Below, one piece after another: positions 1-8,468 of a stretch of DNA of 64,000 nt. The DNA lies in contig NZ_JACOGD010000012.1 in NCBI RefSeq assembly GCF_014284235.1, forward strand, positions 1-64,000, in the 5' to 3' direction. The notes under the pieces were generated by a model. That model made no database searches and was not told the DNA's origin. It saw nothing but the letters and a program-made list of their open reading frames with translations. The first letter of the stretch is position 1; every line of letters starts with the position of its first letter. Source of the stretch: Cognatundibacterium curvum. GTDB lineage: Bacteria; Pseudomonadota; Gammaproteobacteria; Burkholderiales; Burkholderiaceae_D. Both the position numbers and the translations under genes were made by a program.

Positions 1-301
1 GTCACCGCCGGACCGGAAATGCTGAGCGCACGCGGGTGGTGGAAGCGTTGGGGCATGATGGGGCTCCTGGATGGGAAACAGAAATGAATGCCTGTCATTA
101 AGCGACAATTGCTAATTGTCAATAAATTAATGACTTTTGTATATTAATTGAGTTTCTAAGCTGGCAGCGCAGCGCTGCGCGCTAACTGACAATTGTTTGC
201 AATTAAGGAAACGTTGATTTGCGAGGCGCGCCTGGTACCAAGGGATAGGTACCTGGCATGCTCATTGAGGAGCGAGTGGAAAGAGATGGATGGAGAATCG
301 C
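1..301. other. Left-edge region with no assigned gene; palindromes
   Basis: No gene can be assigned. A frame open from the first base to a TGA at 85-87 could be the 3' end of a plus-strand gene, but 28 codons are too few to judge. The rest is AT-rich and holds two symmetric sequences: GACAATT-gct-AATTGTC at 104-120, and the perfect 14-bp palindrome GCGCAGCGCTGCGC at 167-180. GACAATTG recurs at 188-195. None is followed by a T-run in the direction that would end mnmH, so they are not obvious terminators. They could be operator-like sites or hairpins. Confidence 0.4.
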
Positions 302-1360
302 CTATTGGCTGAGTATCAGTCTTGTCGTCTCTTGCATAGCCTCGGGTGTCAGATCATGCAGGCGGACGGTCTGCGCGCTTGCGAACTGTTTAAAGTTGCT
401 ATTGATGGATTTCAGATAGGCAGGATCATAGTGTTCACGTAACAGACTGAGTACCAGTGCGTCGAGTTGTTCACTTCTGACCAACTGCTTCCATGCATTG
501 ATTTTGTCATTGCCATGCAATTGGGATAAATAGCCTAGTTGTTCGATGAGCCGCTCAGGCTGAGACTGGAAATGCGCATATTCCTCTTTGAGCAGACTGA
601 CCCGATGCGGCATATCTAGCTCCAGTGTCGTACAGGGCGCAGCACGCATGGCTTCCATCAGTTGTTCCGGCACCCGTAAATTGCCTACTTTTTTGCTTTC
701 AGCTTCGACATAGACGCGTTTGGACGGATCAAATTGTGTGAGTGCAGACCAGATGTGGCTTTCAAATTGTTTTTGTGATGGTTGCTGCGTACCTGGTGTC
801 AGACCCAGTACCGATCCCTTATGGCAGGCGAGTTGTTCCAGGTCCAGCACCTGTGCGCCTTCCTTGCAGAGTGCAGTCAGCATGCGGCTTTTTCCACTGC
901 CGGTGGTGCCACAAATCACATGCCAATTTATCGCTTGTGCCAGAGTGGGCAGGTGTTCGTTTACATGCTGCCGGTAGGCCTTATAGCCACCTTGTAGTTG
1001 AGCGACCGGCCAGCCTATCTTAGAAAAAATATGGGCCATAGAGCCGCTGCGATTGCCACCGCGCCAGCAGTAAATCAAAGGCCGCCATTCGCGTGGCTTA
1101 TCCTGAAACAGGGTTTGCAAATACTGTGCGATGTTGGCCGCGACCAGTGCTGCACCCAGCCGCTTTGCTTCAAAGGAGCCAACTTGTTTATACATAGTGC
1201 CAACCTGAATACGCTGCACATCATCCAGCACAGGGCAGTTGATGGCACCGGGCAGATGGTCCTCGGCAAATTCAGATTCACTGCGCGCATCGATGATGCA
1301 ATCGAACTGACTTAGATCCGCGGCGATGTCATTGAACTGGATGAGTTCTGGATATTTCAT
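302..1360 (-). CDS. mnmH: tRNA 2-selenouridine/geranyl-2-thiouridine synthase
   Basis: The enzyme (also SelU or YbbB) replaces sulfur by selenium at the wobble 2-thiouridine of tRNAs for Lys, Glu and Gln, through a geranylated intermediate, in the cytoplasm. The 352-residue protein has the two expected parts: an N-terminal rhodanese domain with the catalytic Cys in IYCWRGGNRSGSM near residue 98, and a C-terminal P-loop domain with GTTGSGKS near residue 150. Length and order fit the family. It lies 6 bp downstream of the tesA-like gene on the same strand, so the two are probably co-transcribed. It implies a selenophosphate supply (selD), which is not in this window. Confidence 0.93.
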   Translation of the reverse strand: MKYPELIQFNDIAADLSQFDCIIDARSESEFAEDHLPGAINCPVLDDVQRIQVGTMYKQVGSFEAKRLGAALVAANIAQYLQTLFQDKPREWRPLIYCWRGGNRSGSMAHIFSKIGWPVAQLQGGYKAYRQHVNEHLPTLAQAINWHVICGTTGSGKSRMLTALCKEGAQVLDLEQLACHKGSVLGLTPGTQQPSQKQFESHIWSALTQFDPSKRVYVEAESKKVGNLRVPEQLMEAMRAAPCTTLELDMPHRVSLLKEEYAHFQSQPERLIEQLGYLSQLHGNDKINAWKQLVRSEQLDALVLSLLREHYDPAYLKSINSNFKQFASAQTVRLHDLTPEAMQETTRLILSQ

Positions 1361-1366
1361 GGGTGC

Positions 1367-2008
1367 TTATTTGAGTAAGGGGGAAAGAAGCGGCCATACA
1401 TTGCCTAGCATGATGGGCTGTGCCTGTGCAGTCGGGTGTATGCGGTCGGCCTGAAACATAGCAGGCTGATCTGCAAATCCTTCAAATATAAATGGGACCA
1501 GTGGTACTTTTTCGTCCTTGCTGATGGATTTGAACATGGCAGCAAAACTTTTACTGTAGTCAGGTCCGTAATTCGGTGGAATCTGGATGCCGGTCAACAG
1601 CACTTTGGCGTTGGCCTTTTTTGCGCTAGTGACGATGTACAGCAGATTTTCCCTGCTTGCTTGCAGTGATAAGCCGCGCAGGGCATCATTGCCGCCTAAT
1701 TCTATGATCACAATCTGTGGCTGGTGTTTGCTGAGTAAATCCTGAATTCTGCTTTTGCCGCCTATGGTGGTTTCGCCGCTGATGCTGGCGTTGAAGACCT
1801 TGAAAGTATGGCCGTTGGTCTCCAGTTTATTCTCCAGCAGTTTGACCCAGCCCTGGCCGCGTACCAGCCCATATTCGGCTGAGATACTATCGCCCAGCAC
1901 CAGGATGGTTTTTGCGGCAGAATGCGCAGTGCCAGTCAGCATGAGCAGGCTTACAATGATCAGTCTGCACACCGATCTACAATTTAATTTCCAGGCAATA
2001 GACAGCAT
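1367..2008 (-). CDS. tesA: TesA-type SGNH/GDSL esterase (arylesterase)
   Basis: Exported GDSL-family hydrolase (acyl-CoA thioesterase I / lysophospholipase L1 / arylesterase). The 213-residue product begins with a hydrophobic signal segment that ends near HSAAK. Block I is VLGDSISAEYG with the Ser nucleophile, block III is GGNDALRG, and block V is DRIHPTAQ with the Asp-His pair. An upstream TTG in the same frame exists, but the ATG at 2008 has a good AGGA six bases upstream and gives a cleaner signal peptide, so I chose it. That ATG overlaps the start codon of the divergent ABC ATPase on a shared CATG. The tesA-ybbA divergent pair is also known from E. coli. Confidence 0.88.
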   Translation of the reverse strand: MLSIAWKLNCRSVCRLIIVSLLMLTGTAHSAAKTILVLGDSISAEYGLVRGQGWVKLLENKLETNGHTFKVFNASISGETTIGGKSRIQDLLSKHQPQIVIIELGGNDALRGLSLQASRENLLYIVTSAKKANAKVLLTGIQIPPNYGPDYSKSFAAMFKSISKDEKVPLVPFIFEGFADQPAMFQADRIHPTAQAQPIMLGNVWPLLSPLLK

Positions 2009-2702
2009 GAATAGTCCTAATACGATAAACAAAGGCGGGCAATTGGCTCTTGAGGTCGTTCAGCTCCGCAAAGAGGTGGAAGATGCGACCGGCAAGCTTT
2101 CTATACTTCAGGGTATCGATTTTACAGTGCAAGCGGGTGAGACGCTTGCTATCGTTGGCGCTTCTGGCTCAGGTAAGTCAACTTTGCTCGGCATACTGGC
2201 CGGGCTGGACTTGCCGACTTCCGGTAAGCTGGCATTGCAGGGCGTGGATTTGTTTGCACTGACTGAGGATCAGCGCGCCAAGTTTCGTAAGGAGCATGTG
2301 GGTTTCGTGTTCCAGTCTTTTCAGTTGCTGATGCATTTGAATGCCTTGGAAAATGTGATGCTCCCCCTGGAATTGCGTGGCGATAAAGATGCGCGTAGTA
2401 AAGCGGAGCAGATGCTGAAGCAGGTGGGACTTGGAGAGCGTTTGCGCCATTATCCTAAATATCTGTCCGGTGGTGAGCAGCAGCGAGTCGCGCTGGCACG
2501 CGCATTTGTGACAGAACCCGCGTTATTGTTTGCGGATGAACCGACCGGCAGTCTGGATACGCAAACCGGGGAAGCCATTATGCAGCTTATGTTCAGGCTG
2601 AATCAAGAGCGCGGTTCTACGCTGATACTGGTGACTCATGATATGGCGATGGCTGCGCGCTGCGACCGCATACTGACGATACAGGCTGGCCGTATCGTCT
2701 GA
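2007..2702 (+). CDS. YbbA-type ABC transporter ATP-binding protein
   Basis: ATPase of the MacB/LolD/YbbA class, which drives permeases acting on lipoproteins or envelope substrates. The 231-residue protein has Walker [10 protein letters not shown], the Q-loop in FVFQSFQL, the signature LSGGEQQRV, Walker [10 protein letters not shown] and the H-loop VTHD. The start at 2007 is chosen because the preceding in-frame codons overlap the divergent esterase gene and have no family resemblance. In E. coli ybbA is followed by its permease ybbP. Here it is followed at once by the convergent lpxH (7 bp away), so no permease is encoded next to it. The partner must be elsewhere or the gene is an orphan. 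Confidence 0.88.
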   Translation: MNSPNTINKGGQLALEVVQLRKEVEDATGKLSILQGIDFTVQAGETLAIVGASGSGKSTLLGILAGLDLPTSGKLALQGVDLFALTEDQRAKFRKEHVGFVFQSFQLLMHLNALENVMLPLELRGDKDARSKAEQMLKQVGLGERLRHYPKYLSGGEQQRVALARAFVTEPALLFADEPTGSLDTQTGEAIMQLMFRLNQERGSTLILVTHDMAMAARCDRILTIQAGRIV

Positions 2703-2709
2703 TTCGGCT

Positions 2710-3504
2710 TTATTTTGGCAGCTTGTCCAGCGTACAGCGCGTAAAGACACCTGCCGCATCGATTTCCAGCCAGCCACCGCGAGCCTGATCGTTGTCGCAA
2801 TCCCAGTCCGGTAGCACGATACGTTGACGTAGCCCGTCGCTATGTAAGGCGGGGCGATGGGTATGACCATGGATCAGTGTCGGAGCCTTAAATTGTGCGA
2901 ACAGGGCATCAACCGCGCCTAAATTGACGTCCATAATTTCTGAGGTTTTTTCAGCCTGCTGCATACGGCTTTGCGCGCGCATGCCTTGCACTATCTGTTT
3001 TCTTTGCTCCAGCGGCTGACTCAGAAATTGTGCTTGCCAGGCTGGCTGGCGCACCATACTCCTAAACTGCATGTAGGCGAGGTCATCAGTGCACAGTGCA
3101 TCGCCATGGGTCAGAATGATGTGCTGACCCGCGATGTGTACTTCGCAAGGATCGCTAAGCAATTGCATGCCGGTATACGCAGCGAAAGCGTCACCCAGTA
3201 AAAAATCACGGTTACCTGCTATCCAAAAAACCTGGATACCCGCTACAGTCAAGGCTTTGAGCGCATCAGCGACCGCCAGATGATAGGGATCACTCAGGTC
3301 ATCGTCGCCGACCCAGTATTCAAACATATCACCCAACAGATAGACCTGTTTGGCAAATCTGGTTCTGTGGGTGAATAACTGCAGTAAGCTCGCAGTCGTT
3401 TGTGGCAGCGCAGGAGTCAGATGTACGTCAGAAACAAACAACGCAACCAGATCTGGTTGCGTTGCTGGTGTTCCGTCTCCTGATGCTTTGGATCCGGCTG
3501 TCAT
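2710..3504 (-). CDS. lpxH: UDP-2,3-diacylglucosamine diphosphatase
   Basis: Cleaves UDP-2,3-diacylglucosamine to lipid X and UMP, the fourth step of lipid A synthesis, at the inner face of the cytoplasmic membrane. The 264-residue calcineurin-like phosphoesterase shows every metal-binding motif in order: FVSDVHL, LGDMFEYWVGDD, GNRDFLLG, LTHGDALC and IHGHTHRP. The N-terminus (about 18 residues before the first strand) is longer than in E. coli, so the real start may lie slightly inside. It begins 3 bp after the ppiB stop and is the last gene of the minus-strand operon. It converges with the ABC ATPase gene with no room for a terminator. Confidence 0.93.
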   Translation of the reverse strand: MTAGSKASGDGTPATQPDLVALFVSDVHLTPALPQTTASLLQLFTHRTRFAKQVYLLGDMFEYWVGDDDLSDPYHLAVADALKALTVAGIQVFWIAGNRDFLLGDAFAAYTGMQLLSDPCEVHIAGQHIILTHGDALCTDDLAYMQFRSMVRQPAWQAQFLSQPLEQRKQIVQGMRAQSRMQQAEKTSEIMDVNLGAVDALFAQFKAPTLIHGHTHRPALHSDGLRQRIVLPDWDCDNDQARGGWLEIDAAGVFTRCTLDKLPK

Positions 3505-3507
3505 TGA

Positions 3508-3996
3508 TCAGATGATTTCTGCTTTTTGGATCACGACATCTTCAACTGGCACATCGGCAAACATGCCGGAACGCGTAGTTTTAACGGCTTTGATTTTGTC
3601 GACGACTTCAGTACCTTCAGTTACTTTGCCGAATACACAGTAGCCCCAGCCATCCTGGCCTGGGTAGTCGAGGAAGGAATTGTTGCTGGTGTTGATGAAG
3701 AACTGAGCGGATGCAGAGTGCGGTGCACTGGTACGTGCCATTGCAATCGTGTACAAGGCATTTTTCAAGCCGTTGTTTGCTTCATTTTCGATAGGCGCCT
3801 GGGTGTCTTTTTGCTTCATGCCAGGCTCAAAACCGCCGCCTTGTATCATAAAGCCGTCAATCACGCGATGGAAAATCGTGCCGGCATAGTGACCGGATTC
3901 AACGTAGGAGAGGAAGTTGGCAACAGTTTTCGGTGCTTTTTCAGCATCGAGTTCGATCGTGATGTTGCCATGGTTCGTAGTCAGAAGAACGGCCAT
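3508..3996 (-). CDS. ppiB: Cytoplasmic cyclophilin-type peptidyl-prolyl isomerase
   Basis: Cis-trans prolyl isomerase of the cyclophilin family; no signal peptide, so cytoplasmic. The 162-residue protein has the core [15 protein letters not shown] (catalytic Arg and the Phe/Met pocket), [17 protein letters not shown] and the C-terminal [11 protein letters not shown]. The frame is open for 16 more codons upstream, but the ATG at 3996 is preceded at 5 bases by AAGGA and matches the usual family start. The gap to the upstream ppiA-like gene is filled by a 12-bp tandem repeat array ending just before this ribosome site. It is closely related to that neighbour, an old duplication. Confidence 0.93.
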   Translation of the reverse strand: MAVLLTTNHGNITIELDAEKAPKTVANFLSYVESGHYAGTIFHRVIDGFMIQGGGFEPGMKQKDTQAPIENEANNGLKNALYTIAMARTSAPHSASAQFFINTSNNSFLDYPGQDGWGYCVFGKVTEGTEVVDKIKAVKTTRSGMFADVPVEDVVIQKAEII

Positions 3997-4009
3997 AATT
4001 GTCCTTAGT

Positions 4010-4081
4010 TGGGTAAATAATCTGGTGGTTAATCGGGTGATCAATCGCGTGATTGATCGGTTGATTAATTAGGTGATGAAA
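4010..4081. repeat. 12-bp tandem repeat array (5-6 imperfect units)
   Basis: Consecutive 12-base units start at 4010, 4022, 4034, 4046, 4058 and 4070. The four central units read CTGGTGGTTAAT, CGGGTGATCAAT, CGCGTGATTGAT and CGGTTGATTAAT, giving a consensus near CGGGTGATTAAT. The outer two are weaker matches. Neighbouring units also form the inverted repeat GATCAATC-gcgt-GATTGATC at 4038-4057. The array fills the gap between the stop of the periplasmic cyclophilin gene (4088) and the ribosome site of ppiB (about 4003-4007), so it would sit in the intercistronic mRNA. Confidence 0.75.
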
Positions 4082-4087
4082 AGAAAG

Positions 4088-4747
4088 TTATTTTATTACA
4101 GTAGCGGATTCTATGATGATGTCTTTTTTCGGGACATTTTGCATCATGTGGGAATCACCGGTTTCTACGGCTTTGATTTTTTCCACGACATCCATGCCTT
4201 TGATAACTTTACCGAATGGTGTGTAGCCTGCCGTGGCCAGTAATGCCTTGGCTCTCGGTGCAACTGTGTTGTTGCCACGGTACAGGAATTCAACCGGATC
4301 ACCGTCGGGCAGAATCTGATGATTCAGGAAGTCATTGTCTTTGACATTGATATAAAACTGCGCCGTGGCTGAGTTTGGATCTTCAGTGCGCGCCATTGCG
4401 ATGGTGCCCACATCATTTTTCAAGCCCTTTTCCAGCGCAGCGCGAGCCTCCAGTGGGATGGGTTTGCGGGTAGGCTTTTCTTTGAAATTTTTATCGTAGC
4501 CGCCACCTTGTATCATAAAGTTATTGATCACGCGGTGAAAAATCGTTCCTTTGTATTGGCCAGCTTTGACATATTTAAGGAAATTATCAACCGTGACCGG
4601 TGCTGCGTCCGGATAAAGCTCAACCACGATTTCGCCCATATTGGTTTTAAAGGCGACTTTGGGTAAATTTTCCGCAAATGCAGCTGGCGCGCTGAGTGCG
4701 GCAGTGACTGCAAACACCAAACTGATTTTTTTATAAAGCTGTTTCAT
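4088..4747 (-). CDS. ppiA: Periplasmic cyclophilin-type peptidyl-prolyl isomerase
   Basis: Periplasmic prolyl isomerase for folding of exported proteins. The 219-residue product starts with a classical signal peptide ([12 protein letters not shown]... cleaved after PAAFA). The cyclophilin core follows: [32 protein letters not shown] and [17 protein letters not shown]. An insertion near residues 150-170 ([16 protein letters not shown]) is longer than in the cytoplasmic paralogue next door. The start at 4747 is chosen because AGGAG lies 6 bases upstream; the eight extra upstream codons overlap the end of the transpeptidase gene. It stands 16 bp after that gene in the same operon. Confidence 0.92.
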   Translation of the reverse strand: MKQLYKKISLVFAVTAALSAPAAFAENLPKVAFKTNMGEIVVELYPDAAPVTVDNFLKYVKAGQYKGTIFHRVINNFMIQGGGYDKNFKEKPTRKPIPLEARAALEKGLKNDVGTIAMARTEDPNSATAQFYINVKDNDFLNHQILPDGDPVEFLYRGNNTVAPRAKALLATAGYTPFGKVIKGMDVVEKIKAVETGDSHMMQNVPKKDIIIESATVIK

Positions 4748-4763
4748 GCTTATCTCCTGTACA

Positions 4764-6032
4764 TCAGACATTTGTTTCGTAAATGATGCGCCATTTATTG
4801 GATTCTTTGATCCAATATTGACGCTTCCTGCTACTCATCTTTGACTTGCCGGAACTCAGTTCCATAGTAAAAGTAGAGACCAGCATCTCATCTTTACCCG
4901 GATAGCGGAAGTGGGTAATGTCCTTTAAGCGGACTATCGGTGCGGTCCAGCCTTCCCAGGATGGTCGTTGTTTGGCAAACCAGGCATTTAAATCTTCGCC
5001 TTGGACCGATTTGAAATTGCGCGAGTAATTGGCAAATATCCGGTTCGCATTCTGGCTTTCCAAATCCAGCCGCCAATCTTCCAGCAGTTTATTGGCTGAT
5101 TGCCGTTCTTGCTGCCATTGCTGTGCTGAGATGAATTCCAGTTGTTCGGAAATGATGACCGGGGTTCTGCCTATGTCTATGCTAGCCGCGATGCGCAGAA
5201 AATCCGGGTTGGTCAATACAACGCAGCCGTCAGAAGCGAGTGGCGGGCGGCTGAAGTTAGCAGAAGGCATTCCATGCAGCCAGATGCCACTGCCACCTCT
5301 GCCATTCACCTTGTCCCATTCGTTAGGATAATTCAGTGGCAGTGCGCCTGGTCCATAAAAGTCAGGCAGCTTACTGCCAGATAATCTGCTGGTGATGTAA
5401 TAAACGCCGATAGGTGTTTTCTGATCACCTTCTTTGAATTTATTGATACCGAACTTTCCCTGGCTGATGTAATGGTCGCTGACCAGCTTAGGCAAACCTG
5501 ACTGATTATCATATACATAGAGACGGGAGCGTTTTGCATCGACCACTAAGGCCTGCTTCTGGTCTTCCTTGAGTTGAACTAATACCCTGGGAATCGCATC
5601 TGGTGCCGGGCGCTGCTGGTAAGCACGGATACGGGCCGCAGCCTCATCACGCAATTCCTTGAGCTTTTCTGGCTGGCTATTGGCCGCGCTGCCAAAGCCT
5701 TGCAGCGGGCGGGTATGCATCAACAGCAAATCACCGCGTATCAGATGCGCCAATTGAAAGTGCGGATAGGCCACAACCAGCTCATCAATTTTCTGTTGAG
5801 CGAGCGTGAGCTGATTGTTGGAGAGCGCCCGCATAGTTTCAATCAGTAACAGATCCGGGTTGGGTAAGCTTACTCCGGAAGGCGGTTCTATCGTGTCTGA
5901 TTTTGTGCGACGAGCAGCATGCGCCTCATGCATGCCAGTTAGCAAAACAAGTGAGACTAAGAAAAAGGAAGCGACAGGGCGCAGCTTTACTCTCTTACTA
6001 AGTAAAGCATTTTTCAGTACTGCAGAAAACAT
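4764..6032 (-). CDS. L,D-transpeptidase (YkuD) with C-terminal Cds6/NTF2-like domain
   Basis: Predicted exported peptidoglycan-modifying enzyme that makes 3-3 cross-links or attaches proteins, or works in reverse as an amidase. In the 422 residues I see a signal peptide (to about residue 39, ending AHAA), a helical TPR-like part (50-150), then the YkuD domain with the catalytic motif IWLHGMP...SDGCVVL around 250-275, which has the His and Cys nucleophile. The last ~110 residues form an NTF2/SnoaL-like domain (EDWRLDLES...YSRNF...WRIIYE). The start overlaps the stop of the upstream TPR gene by one base (TGATG), so translation is coupled. That upstream protein carries the same type of C-terminal domain. 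Confidence 0.88.
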   Translation of the reverse strand: MFSAVLKNALLSKRVKLRPVASFFLVSLVLLTGMHEAHAARRTKSDTIEPPSGVSLPNPDLLLIETMRALSNNQLTLAQQKIDELVVAYPHFQLAHLIRGDLLLMHTRPLQGFGSAANSQPEKLKELRDEAAARIRAYQQRPAPDAIPRVLVQLKEDQKQALVVDAKRSRLYVYDNQSGLPKLVSDHYISQGKFGINKFKEGDQKTPIGVYYITSRLSGSKLPDFYGPGALPLNYPNEWDKVNGRGGSGIWLHGMPSANFSRPPLASDGCVVLTNPDFLRIAASIDIGRTPVIISEQLEFISAQQWQQERQSANKLLEDWRLDLESQNANRIFANYSRNFKSVQGEDLNAWFAKQRPSWEGWTAPIVRLKDITHFRYPGKDEMLVSTFTMELSSGKSKMSSRKRQYWIKESNKWRIIYETNV

Positions 6033-7075
6033 CAGCTACCTGCGCGCTCCTGCTTGATCAGCCACTTGCCATCTTGTTTAGTCATGACAAGCACTTTGCG
6101 GCTATTCGCGGTCAGCCGGTCTGAGGTATAAATTTGGCGGAATTTGACAGTGGCAGAATTGCCGTCAACACTGACCTTAGCACTTTCTAATTTGACGTTG
6201 ATGCGACCTTTGCCTTCAATTCTGCTGCGACGCTCTTCAGCCCAGGCTTTGCGACTTTCGCCTTTGGGGGTCTGGAAGTCTTTGGCATAGTGGGCTAAAT
6301 AACTGTCAGTTTCCTGGTTACTCCATGCTTTCGCCCATTTTTCCACGGCGCGCATGACATCATCTTCATCCTTGTCCTGAGCAGGCGCTGCAGCGACAGC
6401 AGGTTTAGCTTTGGCGGGAGTGTTTTCTGCCTTAGCCGGTTCAGGATCGGCTTTTGCGACAACATGACTAGGTTTAGCCTGCGCGGCAGCTGTCACAGTA
6501 GTTGCCGGAGCCGGGTTGTTTCTAGGATTGGTGCCACCTGTGGTATTGCCAACCAAATTTTTCACTAAGGTCAGTTTTAGCTTGGCAGTTGCGTTACCAG
6601 AGTCCAGTTGCAGTGCCTTGTCGTAGGACTGACTGGCCAGTTTGGCATACACATCGCCCAGATTTTCATGCGCAGTGCCATAGGTTGGATTGGTGCGTAT
6701 GGCCATCTCCAGGGCAGCACGCGCTTTGTCATATTGACCGGTTGCTGCGTAGAGTACGGCGAGATTATTGTAGGGCTCAGGTAACTCAGGATAATCATCG
6801 GTGAGTTTAGTGAATACAGTAATCGCCTCAGCTGACTTATTCATCTCTGTCAATATCAGGCCGCGCAGGAAGCGCATCTGCGCATCTTTGGGTTTGCTGG
6901 CCAATGCTGCATCGACTTTTTGCAAGGCTTCCGAGGTCTGCCCGGCACGCAGTAACTTACCGATGTCAGCGGCCTCATCGGCGCTGGCGGAAGAAGAGGC
7001 AAATGCCAAGACAAGGGATGATGTGACAAAAAGGCTTTTCAGTAGATGACGCATAGTGTTCTGGCTTGTAATCAT
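6032..7075 (-). CDS. Exported TPR protein with C-terminal Cds6/NTF2-like domain
   Basis: A 347-residue exported protein of unknown exact role. It has a signal peptide (ending near SSSASA), three or four TPR units between residues ~35 and 160 (for example PEPYNNLAVLYAATGQYDKA and TAHENLGDVYAKLA), a Pro/Ala/Lys-rich linker (~175-235), and an NTF2/SnoaL-like domain (~240-347: EKWAKAWSNQ...YAKDF...KWLIKQE). The tail domain resembles that of the downstream L,D-transpeptidase, to which it is translationally coupled. It may present the transpeptidase to its substrate; that is inference. Either the first Met or Met-8 (7054) could be the start; neither has a good ribosome site. It is first in a five-gene minus-strand operon. 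Confidence 0.82.
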   Translation of the reverse strand: MITSQNTMRHLLKSLFVTSSLVLAFASSSASADEAADIGKLLRAGQTSEALQKVDAALASKPKDAQMRFLRGLILTEMNKSAEAITVFTKLTDDYPELPEPYNNLAVLYAATGQYDKARAALEMAIRTNPTYGTAHENLGDVYAKLASQSYDKALQLDSGNATAKLKLTLVKNLVGNTTGGTNPRNNPAPATTVTAAAQAKPSHVVAKADPEPAKAENTPAKAKPAVAAAPAQDKDEDDVMRAVEKWAKAWSNQETDSYLAHYAKDFQTPKGESRKAWAEERRSRIEGKGRINVKLESAKVSVDGNSATVKFRQIYTSDRLTANSRKVLVMTKQDGKWLIKQERAGS

Positions 7076-7493
7076 TTTAGTAGTCTGAACGCAAAGGCTG
7101 TAATGCTAAACGGTAGCACACAAAATCACATCTTATCAAAGAAGTAGCCGGCATTGGGTGTTTCTGGAATTAATAAATTGAACACGTGCGGAACGTGGTA
7201 AATTTTAAAATCCCGTGAAATGCATGCAGAAGAGGGTAGATAGCAGAATCTCATTCCGAGGAAGTATTCTAAGCTGGACAGATAGCCTGTTTTTGATATT
7301 TAATCTTGTCCGTCTTACTGGATTCTGGTTCTTCAGTCTCTTTTAAGTAGCAAGTATATTAAGATTCATCCGCCTTTTTCTTGTCCTGATTGCTGAATTT
7401 GCCGCGCAATTTGTACGTGCGTCATGCTTGGTAGTAGTGATATATGCAGATGTTTCTTCGCATTTTTAACTCGTGTAGATTGAAGGAGGCACG
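7076..7493. other. Divergent intergenic region, TPR gene / accA
   Basis: No convincing gene. The 418 bp must contain promoters for the minus-strand envelope operon and for accA. The only clear signal is the very strong ribosome site GAAGGAGG at 7482-7489 before accA. I see no terminator and no well-formed -35/-10 pair. In Burkholderia, as I recall, cysS lies between the cyclophilin/TPR block and accA; here that space is empty of coding sequence. Confidence 0.5.
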
Positions 7494-8468
7494 ATGACTA
7501 AAACGACATTCCTGAGTTTTGAGCAATCCATTGCAGAACTCGAAACAAAAATTGAAGAGCTGCGATTCGTTCAAGATGATTCTGCTGTAGATATTTCGGA
7601 AGAAATCGACAGATTGTCTAAGAAAAGTCAGATGTTGACCAAAGACATCTATGCTAAGTTGACTCCCTGGCAGGTTTCTCAGATATCCCGTCACCCGCAG
7701 CGTCCATATACGATGGACTATATCAATCAGATATTTACTGATTTTCATGAATTGCATGGCGACCGCAGTTTTGCTGACGACCAGTCCATCGTTGGTGGTC
7801 TGGCACGCTTCAACGGTCAGGCCTGTATGGTGATGGGACATCAAAAGGGTCGCGACACTAAAGAACGTGCTTTGCGCAATTTTGGTATGCCTAAGCCTGA
7901 AGGCTATCGTAAAGCCATGCGCCTCATGAAGCTGGCCGAAAAATTCGATATCCCGGTATTTACTTTCGTTGATACGACTGGTGCATGGCCTGGGATTGAT
8001 GCGGAAGAGCGTGGTCAGTCCGAGGCGATTGGCCACAATCTGTATGTGATGGCTGAGCTGAAAGTACCTCTGATCACAACGATTATTGGTGAAGGTGGTT
8101 CCGGTGGTGCGCTGGCACTCGCAGTCGGTGACGCCGTGCTGATGCTGCAATATGCAACCTACTCGGTGATTTCTCCTGAGGGTTGTGCGTCCATATTATG
8201 GAAGACTTCTGACCGTGCCTCCGATGCTGCTGAAGCACTGGGCCTGACGGCACACCGTTTGAAAGCGATGGGTCTGATCGATAAAATTATCAATGAACCT
8301 TTGGGTGGTGCACACCGTGATCCTAAGCAAATGTGCGCACTGGTCAAGCGTGCTCTGGCGGATACCCTGCGCCAGTTCCAGGGCGTGAAAACCAAAGATT
8401 TGTTATCTGCCCGTCATGAGAAGCTCATGAGTTATGGTAAGTTTAAGGAAACTAAAGTTACTGAATGA
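7494..8468 (+). CDS. accA: Acetyl-CoA carboxylase carboxyltransferase, alpha subunit
   Basis: Alpha subunit of the carboxyltransferase that moves the carboxyl group from biotin to acetyl-CoA, giving malonyl-CoA for fatty acid synthesis; works as an alpha2-beta2 complex with AccD. The 324 residues match the family length. The coiled N-terminal segment ([13 protein letters not shown]) is followed by the crotonase-like core with the family hallmarks [32 protein letters not shown] and [11 protein letters not shown]. The start has a near-perfect ribosome site (GAAGGAGG). The stop overlaps the tilS start by four bases (ATGA), so the two are translationally coupled. Confidence 0.97.
   Translation: MTKTTFLSFEQSIAELETKIEELRFVQDDSAVDISEEIDRLSKKSQMLTKDIYAKLTPWQVSQISRHPQRPYTMDYINQIFTDFHELHGDRSFADDQSIVGGLARFNGQACMVMGHQKGRDTKERALRNFGMPKPEGYRKAMRLMKLAEKFDIPVFTFVDTTGAWPGIDAEERGQSEAIGHNLYVMAELKVPLITTIIGEGGSGGALALAVGDAVLMLQYATYSVISPEGCASILWKTSDRASDAAEALGLTAHRLKAMGLIDKIINEPLGGAHRDPKQMCALVKRALADTLRQFQGVKTKDLLSARHEKLMSYGKFKETKVTE

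Noticed and set aside
1..87. 28-codon open frame at the left edge
   Set aside because: Two frames are open over this length; too short to call a gene end.
7422..8150. 242-codon frame opposite accA
   Set aside because: Overlaps accA fully on the other strand and has no family features.
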